A program made the position numbers and the translations under genes. Under the pieces are notes generated by a model. The model saw only the letters and a program-made list of their open reading frames with translations. It did no database searches and had not been told where the DNA came from. A stretch of 64,000 nt of DNA from Sambucus nigra (Eukaryota; Streptophyta; Magnoliopsida; Dipsacales; Adoxaceae). Location of the stretch: positions 77,498,751-77,562,750 of the forward strand of contig OX422223.1 of the NCBI GenBank assembly GCA_949130495.1, given 5' to 3'. This document shows positions 1-10,351 of the stretch, one piece after another; position 1 is the first letter of the stretch; each line of letters opens with the position of its first letter.

Positions 1-2467
1 CGAGAAGTTGATTCACTAAGATAGGAGTAATCTGCTCAAGAGGTGTCCTGAGAGTAGTGCTAAGTTGCCAAGCTTCTTTCTGGGTCCACCTGATTAAGAA
101 CTAGTCTTTGACATATTTAGTGGGGTTGGTTTCATGGGTAGGACCACTCACGTAATTCTGGATAATGAGAACTTGTTGCTTCCAAAGAAAGAACCAAAAG
201 GGAGTGAATGTAGGAAGGTAATCACCAGGAGGCACATACAGTCCCCCCAAGTGGCGTACTTTATGAAGCATTATTTGAAAGATAAAGTTTCTGCATGCCT
301 CCAAGAATAACTCTAAACGGTCACTACATGAAGGGTAAAAAGGGGTGTGAACACCTTGGTCATAACCAACCTGTCTTCTCACTCTCTCTGAGTGATAGAA
401 TTCGGCACCTTGACCTAGCTCTGTCAAATAAGGGAGGAGGCCTGGTAATAGCATCGCCAGTACATGATATATGGATTGGAAGAAACATATCCAACATTAG
501 AAGGGCAATAAAAAGTGCCACCATCACCCGGTAAAGAAAGCCAGCTAAAAATGCCACCAGGGCGTTTGCTGTAAGGGCAAAAATAGAACTCCTCAATATC
601 ATCAATCAAAGGTCCCGGGGGCTTCTTGGGGGCCTTCCTATGCCACCTCAAAATATTAGTGGCATTGCTGTGGTAGGCATGTGCTTTTGGGCCAAAATGA
701 GGAAAATGCTCAATTAAGAAATCCATCAGGAGAAGAGAATTAGCAGAGTTAGTGGGATCGTAATGATCGCAAGATCTCACAACATCTATATGAGCACGAT
801 CCAACTAGGAATAAAGATAACCAAGAATTAAATAAGCGAGGGGTACCGACCTCCCTTGTGATAGTCTCACAACTAATTTAAAAAGGAGCTCACGGGGAGA
901 GTCTTCGAGTTTACCTCGGAACAAGAATCGGGTTAGAAAGGTAACCAGGAAGCGGCTAAGTGTGAGGAGGAGTGAAGTTTAGGACAATCCTGAACTTTGA
1001 GAGCTCTACTGGAAGTCTCCCCTTTCAAAGGATGCTCAAAGTCTCTGAACCAGTATCTCTGTCATTTGGTGAAAGAGGGTTTGGTAAGACCAGTCACATT
1101 TATAGACACATATTTTTAACACTCAATGAGTGCTGCCTATAAATCTTACACCATATCCTTCTCAAGGGGATCCTCGAGCCATCAATAAAAACATGCTCCC
1201 CGAAGAAAGTTAGAGCATACATCTTGCAGACATCCTCCATAGTAATAGTAAACTAGCCCCAACCAGTAACAAAAGTATGAGATTCCCTGCACCACCGAGA
1301 CAATAAAAGGTTGAGGGTGGAGATATGTTTGGCCATAGTGAAAGACCTCAAACTATTAATGGAGGTAAGGAGGCCCAGTCCCTTAAGGGTACCCTTATAA
1401 GAAGGAACACTCAGAATATAATCAACCCAAGCATCCCACTCCTCTGGAGCACCCCCCATATCTTTAATTTCAATATTAGAGGAAGGGAAGTCACCATAAT
1501 CAATTGTAAATCTGGGAGCAAAGTTCGGAAGAATAATAGGGGAATCAGTAGACTCACCTAAACCCACGTGGGGTCGCTCGAGGCAAGAAAACCATAGTTG
1601 CAAAGCACCCAGGCGAGGAACCCCCAACATGGGCAGAAGTTGTGGCTGGTGAGGAACCCACTATGATCAATACCTCAAGAGAAGCACCCACAGTCGCAAA
1701 ATGACTATGCGAGGAAGAATCCATTGTTAACACCTTGCTCATGGAACCTGTAGTCTCCCCCACTGAGTGTGAGGGACCCCTTAAAATCATAATAGTGGGA
1801 GAGGCGGCCGATGTTTCAAAAAATCAGGTCTGGTTGGAGAACCCTTCGCTGTTACGACAGTAGGCGAGGAACCTTTTGTGGTCAAAGTGGCAGGCAAGGA
1901 ATCCTAAGTGGTTGAGGAACCCTTCGTTTTCGTGGCAATATGCGTGGAACCTGTGGTTATCCTTACAAGGTGCGAGGAACCCTTAGAAATTAATACAAAA
2001 GATGAGGCGGCCCCTAAGTCCAAACAATCAGGAGAGAAATCCACAGTAACCCGCCCGGTCGAGGAACTCCTCTAATTCAAAGGGTCGATCCAGTCCTCTA
2101 TCAAATGTAAGGCCTCAAACAAAGAAGCTTTGTCTACTGTAGAAAAGGGCGAGGAACCCTTAGAGGTCCTCGCCCCAAAGTGAGATACTCCGTCAATAAC
2201 GTCCATATCCAATAGATTTTTGACAGGTAACCCATCATAGGAGTAGGACGCTGGTCGCAGGTGGCCCATAGTAACGCTGTCAATTAAAAACGAAGCAAAG
2301 GGGAAGGAAATTACGGAATCGCCTAAGGGAAGTGGTTATGGTGGTGGTGCCAGTGCGCCCACCACCGTAGATATAGAAATAGAGATAGGAAAATAGCCTA
2401 TCATGATGGGAATGACGGTGGCTTTAACATCTAAAGAAGCAATAGTTAGTGATGAACCCATGGACAT
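1..2467 (-). pseudogene. Decayed plant mobile domain (PMD, aminotransferase-like) protein
   Basis: Reading leftward from an ATG at 2467, the translation has a low-complexity N-terminal part in which the tripeptide GSS recurs (DNA GGGTTCCTC, seen on the plus strand as gaggaaccc). A PMD core follows at about 1630-1180: LSRWCRESHTFVTGWG, then a TAG stop near 1256, then TITMEDVCKMYAL in the same frame. That order (hydrophobic, W/C-rich block followed by a T-x-T-x-E-D-V helix) is characteristic of the PMD family, which occurs both in host MAIN/MAIL-like proteins and in transposons. Further homologous-looking segments run in changing frames at 804-424 and 454-101, and the last one remains open to the left window edge. 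Many stops and frame changes make it a pseudogene. No transposon ends were found around it, so whether it is host or element-borne is open. Confidence 0.6.
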
Positions 2468-2896
2468 TATTTTGAAGAAGTTTGAAAGAAAAAGGTCATG
2501 GAGTCTTTCGAATTTATCTCACTAGAAATTTCAACTCTCTATGAATATTTTGAGAACGTGGTAAAAGTGAAAGCTTTTATTCAAAAAAATTAGCTTTTAT
2601 ATGAAAATGGGAAAATATGTGGGACTATAAAAAAGTTAGCAGATTTTATTTCCCAAATGATGAGATGATAGTCCCCATGCTGACATATTTCTTTTCGAGA
2701 CCCCAAAACCTAAAATGAAGGGATAGTGCATTTAATGACCCTAGGGATAGTGACGAGGAACCCTAGGGTCCCTCAATTGTTTTAAAAAAATTGAATTTAT
2801 GGTGTACAAATCCTTTTAGTCTGCCCAACACAAAAGACTTTGCATGAGGGGCTAATGTAGAAGGGTGTTTCAAGCTTTCCCATTAAATCTTGGGGT

Positions 2897-3120
2897 GAGG
2901 AACCCTCAAGGCCCTCCCCTCCTAGCTTCCACCAAATATTGAATGAGGAACCCTGGGGGCCCCTCAACTTCCAAAAAATATTAGATGAGGAACCCCCAAG
3001 GTTCCTCGGCTTCTAGAAGATATTGAATGCGAAACCATCAAGGTCCCTCAACTTCCAAAAAATCTTGGGTGAGGAACCCTCAAAGTCCTCCCCCTCAGAT
3101 TCTAGAAAATAGGGCAGGAT
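2897..3120. repeat. Degenerate 42-bp tandem repeat, about 5 units
   Basis: Units begin with gaggaaccctcaagg or a close variant near 2897, 2944, 2986, 3028 and 3070 and continue into an A-rich half (ccaaaaaatattgaat type). Most units are 42 bp. The gaggaaccc core is the same 9-mer that encodes the GSS repeats of the neighbouring minus-strand pseudogene, but here it lies upstream of that gene's start and has no reading frame. Looser copies continue to about 3540. Confidence 0.7.
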
Positions 3121-4329
3121 GAGGGAATGGCTACCATGAGAAACCCCCTCATTATGAAAAGTCATTATTTTAAAGAACAAAAGTAGTAACACTTGCTTTC
3201 TAGTACAGATAGTCTAGTTGAGTAGGCAGGGCTCAAATAGGCCAATTAGGATCTCTAGGGAGTTTTGGCTTGGTAGCTAGAACTTTAGGATTGAGAGAAT
3301 ACTAGTAGAAAGACCCTAGGGTCAGCCAGTCCTTACACAACTCACACTTAGTCACAAGTAAAGTGAGCAGCCAAAGGGCTACTCACAAAAAATGTAACTT
3401 TTACAAAAATGATTTTTATAAGGGAGGGTACTCAAGGACCCTGTCAAGAAAAATGATTTTAGAGGAGAGGGGTCCTCAAGGACCCCCCTCAAGACTAATA
3501 GTTTTAGAGGAGGTGGTCCTCGAGGCCTCCCCTCTCAAGTTTACAAAGTTTGTACCACAAGTTACATATTTTCTTTTTGACTTTGGCACCAGGTGGAACC
3601 TATTAGAGGGGACAGACGACTGCACACATGTAGGGAAAAATGGTACATTTCAAACCTTGTTCCTCACCAACCCTCTCAATTTTAGCGCCCAAAAGTGCCA
3701 ACGCAGCCCTAGTTACCAAGTATAAAGAGGAGCCCTGGGCAAGGTCAAATAAGAATCACAACTCAAGTTACACTGTTACTCTATCAAAATCACACCAGAA
3801 CTTCCTAGTATTCTCTCCCTACTCTCTCTATCTAGCGCTGAGTGCCTTGTTCTTTCACTCCTGACCGACATCCATCATTCTCAAGAGTTTATCTTGAGAA
3901 TAGTTACCATTATAATTGTGGAAGTTTATCTTCTTGCAAGGAGTGAGTTCCGACTTGAGTTCCATTTTTACCAAAAGGATAAGGTTTTATCAGAAGCTGT
4001 TCCATAAGTTCTTGAGAACCGTGAAGACAACGTCTATTGGAATGGGTCACGAATCACCCTTTCTAGATATTCATAGACCCCAGTCTCACTGCCCTCTTAT
4101 AGTAGTGTTTTTGCACGATGAAATAGAATTACAAATCCATTTTTCACATTTATAAAAATAAAGACTAAGAGCAACATTCACAATAAGATACATACAATAA
4201 GTGCTTTGGTGCATCTAATAGGGTTTATGTTGTGCTGAAAATTATCGAGAGCTCCAAAGACATGAGGGTGAAGAGAAAAAGGGCATCGAGGGTTGTTTGC
4301 TCTAGGGTTTTTTCGTTATTGGGATGGGA
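3121..4329. other. No gene recognised
   Basis: Open frames of up to 120 codons exist (for example 3363-3725) but have no recognisable motif and look like chance. Loose gaggggtcctcaaggac-type repeats near 3460-3540 continue the array to the left. Nothing else is supported. Confidence 0.5.
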
Positions 4330-4641
4330 TAGGGGTAATCATGTTAATGGGTCGAGTCTAGACCTAGACCCAGTAAGGGAGTTTCTGTTGATGTGGGACC
4401 AAGTGGGGGAGTTTCGGTAAACATGAGTACCAGTTTCAAGCCCACCTATAATGAACCGCAACAAATAAGGGCGAAAGGACGTGGCAAGCGACTAAAATGT
4501 GCAAAAGAGATAGCCATGAAAATGGCAAAAAATTTAAAGGAGCGGCGTTATAATGGGTGTGGATTGGTAGGGAAATCTCATGACAAAAGAAATTGCCCCA
4601 TTTTGAATAAAGGTAATATTTTTTTCGTTGTTTTTTATTAA
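4330..4641 (+). pseudogene. FAR1/FRS- or MULE-transposase-like C-terminal remnant with zinc knuckle
   Basis: A plus-strand frame contains the basic stretch KGRGKRLKCAKEIA followed by a zinc-knuckle-like block, RRYNGCGLVGKSHDKRNCP (about 4540-4600). FAR1-related proteins, derived from Mutator-type transposases, often end with such a block after the SWIM finger. The first cysteine of the knuckle appears replaced by tyrosine. No upstream transposase domain (DDE core, SWIM) was found, and the frame shifts near 4390. I read it as the tail of a dead FAR1/MULE-type gene. The call rests on this one short block, so confidence is moderate. Confidence 0.45.
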
Positions 4642-4908
4642 TATTAATTACCACTGTATAAAAAATAACTCACTTTTCAATTGCTCATATAGGGACAAGG
4701 ATGGTAATTCCAAAGCGAGCTGTGTTTCAAGTTCGTCCAAGGAGATGTGAAGTTGAATGGTTTAGAACTTAGTGCAGAAATGTTTTTGAATGTGTTTTGA
4801 AGAAGTATCAGTTGTATTGTGTTTTGAATGTTACAGAATGTAGTCAGTTGTCTCAACTGATATTGTTATATCAATTGCATCAAGTGATCAAGTTGAGTGT
4901 TATAAGTT

Positions 4909-5060
4909 GTATTATGTTTTGGTTGGTCCACTGTATAAGATTTATGGAATATCAGTTGTATTGGGTTTTGGTTGGTCCACTTTATAAGATTTATGTCATA
5001 TCATTTGTATTGTGTTTTGGTTGGTCCACTGAATAAGATTTATGTTATCAGTTGTATTGT
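4909..5060. repeat. Three-copy tandem repeat, about 50 bp
   Basis: Three consecutive copies of agttgtattgtgttttgg followed by ttggtccactgtataagatt and ttatg. Shorter echoes (agttgtattgtg, ttggtccactgttata) continue to about 5280. They lie directly downstream of the FAR1-like remnant. The repeats are A/T-rich and noncoding. Confidence 0.7.
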
Positions 5061-5615
5061 GTTATAGCAGTTGAATGTTATTAAAGGGTCATTTGTATAA
5101 GATTTATGTTCTGTTAAAATACCGTGTTAAAATATGTCTTCTTATTAAAGGATCAGTTGACTAAGATTTATATCCTATTATTAAAAATTTGTTGTATAGT
5201 ATCAGTTGAATTGTGTTTTGGTTGGTCCTGTTTTGCTTAATTCTGTTATAGCAGTTGGTCCACTGTTATAAAATATGTCCATTGTTATTATAATATTTGG
5301 ACAACACATACAATTTGGCAACTGAATTCCTGTTATATGTCCATCGTTATAAAATTTGGCCACTAAGATTTATAAGATCTAGACAACACAATTAGAGTTG
5401 TATCGTGTTATATGTCCACCGCCACTAAGATTTATAAGATTTGGACAACATAATTAGAGTTGTATCCACTGTTATAAAATTTGGCCACTGAATTCCAACA
5501 TTCATTCAAACAAAATTCCAACATTCATTCATTTTCAACAAAATCAAATATTCTTCCATTTCGAATTCCAACAAATTCATTACAAACTGCACTAACAATT
5601 AATTGAGAAATACAC
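5061..5615. other. AT-rich noncoding stretch
   Basis: Degenerate continuations of the 50-bp repeat (attgttataaaatttgg-like phrases) and short repeated acattcattc words. No coding signal on either strand. Confidence 0.5.
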
Positions 5616-5990
5616 GATAAATGAACAATACAAGCAATCTTACAAAATAAATTTTAATTTCCATTCTAATCTTGTGAAATTCACTTCGGAGTGTCCCCAA
5701 TTCCATACCCATCGAATTAGTCTTTGTCTCCCTAATGTTGTTGAATTCGGTTCGTAGTATCGCCACTTCCATCTCCAATGCATTGATATTTATCGCTAAC
5801 TCGAAATTTTCGTTGCATACGGACTTTTTATCGTCCGACCATTTTAAAAAATTAATGACCTATCTTGGGGATTTGGACAATGCATAAAATGCCTTCTAGG
5901 ATTTGAGGGTATCTGCGATGTATGGATAATGTCATCCACACAACAAGCTCATTTCACTCTTGAATAATTTGAACCACTACTTATTGTCAT
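5616..5990 (-). pseudogene. zf-GRF-type zinc finger plus coiled coil, decayed
   Basis: Reading leftward from an ATG at 5990, a first frame gives a GRF-finger-like block: a cysteine, then HTSQIPSNPRRHFMHCPNP. After a frame change this continues as FLKWSDDKKSVC and then an amphipathic helix-rich stretch (ALEMEVAILRTEFNNIRETK and onward). The order C, T-S-x-x-P-x-N-P-x-R-x-F, C-P, then F-x-K-W-x-D-D is the usual layout of short plant zf-GRF proteins, whose C-termini carry a coiled coil and often a membrane segment. Stops and at least one frameshift are present. Such genes are common passengers near Mutator-like elements. Its position about 1 kb from the FAR1-like remnant fits that, but no terminal inverted repeats were seen. 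Confidence 0.5.
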
Positions 5991-6589
5991 TTTTTAAAAA
6001 ACAACATTAAATTGATTAGAGTATAGTTAGGTTTACAAAACAGATAGAAATTGAAAAAACACACTGATTGAAAAGGAAACAAAATTTGTTAAAACATAAA
6101 TTGAAAAAAACAATTAGGTTTACAAAAAAAATTAACGAAACAACTAACTAAATTACCTCAGGCGAAAAACTTACCTCCGATGATTGATTGAAAAGTCCCA
6201 ACTGTAACTCTACCTCCGGTGATAATATGTCTATGAAAAAACAAGATTCAACTCAAACAACAAATTAATGAACTAAAAAATGGAAATTAGGAATATTCTA
6301 TGAATTAAAAAATGCAACTGTTAAAAAAATTACCTCTGACGACCTTATTATTCCCTTACAATTCCTACGGTGTTGTTGTTAACTGTGTATACCTCCGGTG
6401 AGTATTTTGGGGAGAGTGATGAGATAGAAAAAGAAATATGGGAATTAGAGTTGTGTAAGGGAAACTGACGAGATGTACCAAAACTTGTTAAATTTGGGAT
6501 GTAAATTTGAGCAAGTCGTTTTGTGTGTTATATTGTGCATTTCATTAATGATGTACCAATAATGTAGGGGTGATGCACTTGAGCCTTGG

Positions 6590-6590
<1 letters not shown>

Positions 6591-6632
<42 letters not shown>
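6591..6632. repeat. (CT)n(AT)n microsatellite
   Basis: About nine CT units followed directly by about twelve AT units. Confidence 0.95.
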
Positions 6633-7760
6633 GAGCTCTATTTATTTTGGTATCTGTCAATCGTTTTAATGATTTAAAGTCATATGTGTATAATACCCCT
6701 ATACGATATGGAAGCTTTGACAATGCTTCAAGTAAAAAAATGTCTTTGTTAGACTTATGGCTTTTATGGATGGGATACACCTAAGGATAATGTCTCGAGA
6801 TTCTTTAGTTGTTCAATGGAATATGGTTGTTGTATAATAGAAATATTATCTAGAAGAATCTCCTTGAGCAACTTATATGTTTCGAATTCTGGGACACTTT
6901 TTAAAAGTTTGAGCAACCAGAAAAAACATGAGTTTTCAAAGATACCAAACTAAAATTAATTCTGGGAAGACATGTGGAATTATTTCATATACTATTAGAC
7001 CCATTGAGAAAACGCTTGTAAGATTTCAATTGAGATTCGTCGAAGAGAACTCTAGTAAGATTTTCAATTGATGATGAGGCTAGGGACAAAGAGTTTTACA
7101 TGAACTAAAATTTTTCAAGTGATATTTTCAATTGACATGACTATTCTTTAAATATTGTACCATCCAAATAAAGAATGGAATTATTCACATATTGAACAAG
7201 ATTTCTAGAAAATCTTTACAAAGTTTAAAGCAACTTATCTTAGTCGATTAGCTCCATATTTCCCTTTCCCTTTTTATGGGAGAGGAATTATGATGTGTGT
7301 CTCTCCTTGGGGTTTGCACAATTCAAGAGAGAAATACGGTGTATTTTTAATTCATTTAATTTCTGATTAATTTTAATAGGGCTTAAATGAAGGAATGAGC
7401 TATCTTGTATTAGTTATTTACTAGATCTAGGACTCTAATTATTAATTGTTTATATAATGGATACTTCTAATATCTGTTACAGGGTATGAATAATATTGAT
7501 AGTTGATTCGTATTATGGATTTGTGTGTTTGTTCCGCTGCGTATTTACATCGTTGTCGTTGCTCGTTATTTCTTTACGAAAGCAAAATATCGACATTGTT
7601 ATGCCTACGATTGTTTGGTTACTTATTGATTTCATTATTTCTCTTTGCAACCCCAATCCTATCTATTGTAGTAACAATAGTTATTCCAGCTTCATATACC
7701 ACAGTGTTCAACGAGTGTACATTGATAATCATTTTGCACATCAACATCTTCAACATGGGA
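6633..7760. other. No gene recognised
   Basis: AT-rich sequence without recognisable protein similarity on either strand. Open frames that start near 7496 owe part of their length to the microsatellite at 7761. Confidence 0.5.
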
Positions 7761-7769
7761 CTCTCTCTC

Positions 7770-7849
<80 letters not shown>
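7761..7849. repeat. Palindromic compound microsatellite (CT)n(AT)n(AC)n(TG)n(AT)n
   Basis: The run TATA...CACA...CATG...TGTG...TATA is self-complementary around the central acatgt near 7800. The AC arm pairs with the TG arm, and the flanking TA runs pair with each other. It can fold as a long hairpin or cruciform. Confidence 0.9.
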
Positions 7850-7852
<3 letters not shown>

Positions 7853-9575
7853 CTTTTTTTATTAAAAAATGCATTGTTTACGTTTTAATAAAAAATGCAT
7901 TGTTTTCTTTTTATTAAAAAACGCTTTATTTTTTGGGTTTAAAATCCATCTTCTCATGCATATAAACTTGTAATAATTTGACATAGAATGTATAAACAAG
8001 TTTAGAGAATATTTTGTTGGGTTTAAACAAGAAATAACAAAGGTTGAAATTTTAGTCTTCAAAGTATGTGTAATTGGGACTAATTAATTTCACACCGGGA
8101 TTATTGGCAATGGAATATTTATTGGGAATTAACTCAATCGAATATTTAATTGTGCAAAAAAAATCGAGTTGTTTCTTTTGAATGATCATGCCAAACTAAA
8201 CTATGTTGACCTTGGCTACTTTTTACAATGCCACACATTTTTAGGCTCTGGACAACGGAGGCTTTCATGCCGACGGGATGCCTTTTACGAGCGTTCAGAA
8301 AACAACTTCTTACACATGCAAAAATGAAAAACAGGTTTACTCTCTGAATATGACTAAATTCGGCAAGCGTGTTCGATAAGTAAAAATAAGAGTCCCTTGG
8401 TGAGGGGAAACTGAGCAACTTATTTGGATCCAAAGCTCGGTTTGAGAGCACGACAATAATTCAGAATGTATACACTTAGGCTTGAAAACATGGCGTTAGA
8501 GGGAGAAACCCCGAAACACCCCCCGAACGGCCCCATGAGAGGCGCCAACACCTCACACTAGACCAATGAGAGCATGGTGACAATTTGAGAATATCTACAC
8601 TTACTGAGAAACACAAGAGGGTTATATTTATAAAGAGACAAAATAGAGAATTAGAGAAAATATCTAAGAGAGATAAAGTGTTACTTTACACAGATTGTGT
8701 TAATTTCTACTTTATCTCAATTCTCTTTTTGTTTTAAATTCTCAATGATCTTACACATCATCTCATATTTTAAAGATTGAAATATTATGTTATTGTAGAT
8801 AGAATTTTTGTGCTTTCACGTTGAAATAATTTTTTACAAAAACAAGGATCTCTTAGATTTTTAGATGAACATGGTGGATTTTATGATGAACAAAGGATGT
8901 TTCGCCCAATTGTTTTAAACTAATAGGTTCGTACCATAATTTATTTTAAAAAAAATTTATGTGTTGCGAAGAAAATACGACATATGGTCCAATCATTGAC
9001 GTACACTTTCAAAAATTAACATCGTGCCTTCGGGAATACAACATTTGTAGTTGAAGGCCAACCCAAAAATATCAGCGTGCCAATGATAAATCTTAATGCC
9101 ACGAATAAAAAAGTAAAAACGTAGAATTTAACCTATGTTTATGTTTTTCAAATAACGTGATGTCAATACCAAATCTAGAAGGTCGGGTTAGATTAGCCAT
9201 GAGTGGGTAAAATAATGATTTTGTTTAAATGTACCGCTAAATATGGAGAAAAATTAAAGGGAATAACTCTATTGGCGCGAAAAATATCTTAAGAGGTGGT
9301 GAATTAGGATTTTAAAATTTATTTTACTTTGAACAAATTTAAATTCTTTTCGCAAAACGCATCTTTTGGAGGATTTAAAAGGAGTGAAATTAAAGGTGTT
9401 TTGAGCTTTTGGAGCACGAACATTCTAGATTTCACTATATGTTTCTGAGTACTTTACTGAGGTGAAAAATAATAGGTTTGTGCGAACTAAAAGGACTTTT
9501 TAAGAATTTGAGCGGACTCCAAAAGAAAACCATTACTTTTATGGGCATTTAATGTTTCTACCAAAGGAGCCATAA
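7850..9575. other. No gene recognised
   Basis: AT-rich DNA. One minus-strand open frame of 101 codons (8451-8146) has no recognisable motif. A C-rich patch occurs at 8500-8560. I see no transposon ends. Confidence 0.5.
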
Positions 9576-9717
9576 CTAGGCATCACCCGATCGAAATTTC
9601 CTTACTTCTAGGCATCACCCGAACGATATTTCCTTGGTAATATGCATTACCCGATCGCCATTGCCCTGTTTCTAGGAATCACTTGAACAGTTTTGCCTTT
9701 GTACTAGGCATCACTCC
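9576..9717. repeat. 32-bp tandem repeat, about 4.4 units
   Basis: Units start at 9576, 9608, 9640 and 9672, with a partial unit at about 9703. The consensus begins ctaggcatcacccgatcg and continues with an atttcctt-type tail. Spacing is exact for the first four units. The array ends about 110 bp before the G1 LTR. Confidence 0.8.
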
Positions 9718-9828
9718 TCACAATATCAAATCAAAAAATTGTATTTGACAAGAATGATAAATTACTAAAACTCCAATTGTACCCTTAAACATTCCGGTTA
9801 CCTAGGTCAAAGGGAATTAAAAGACCTA

Positions 9829-10274
9829 TGTGACACCCCGCCTAATAAAATACCGGGTGATTAATCCTATACCAGATTAAAACAGGAATCTAATATGGTT
9901 CATTCTTACAATCACTATCGAAAAACAATTTAATTACTAAAAACTTATTAGGCTGGCATTAAATTTTATTTAACTAATCTTTTTAACCAAACCAACCAAG
10001 TAAAGAATTCACACAGTTTATATATAACAACTGAGATGAAATAAAATAATCGAACTCTCGGTACAACATAATACAACCAAATCGAATGCCACACAAAAAG
10101 GAGGTAAAAGAACAAATGAGTACAATTAGGCTATTGGACCGAGTGTTACTACAATGCTTCCTATCTAGATCTCAACGATAGAAGCATCTACAATAAACGT
10201 GCTTGCATCAACAGCTGCTCCAACGAACGTCTAACTCGAAGGAATCATCATCAAGGTGCCCCTGTGTCTAGACA

Positions 10275-10351
<77 letters not shown>

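Noticed and set aside
3363..3725. Plus-strand open frame of 120 codons
   Set aside because: No recognisable domain. It overlaps loose gaggggtcctcaagg repeats and is most likely chance.
7496..7888. Open frames of 130 and 115 codons with Y-I and H-T runs
   Set aside because: Their ends are translations of TA, AC and TG microsatellites, and the rest shows no conserved motif.
8146..8451. Minus-strand open frame of 101 codons
   Set aside because: Considered as a small gene, but no motif, promoter or homologous copy in the window supports it.
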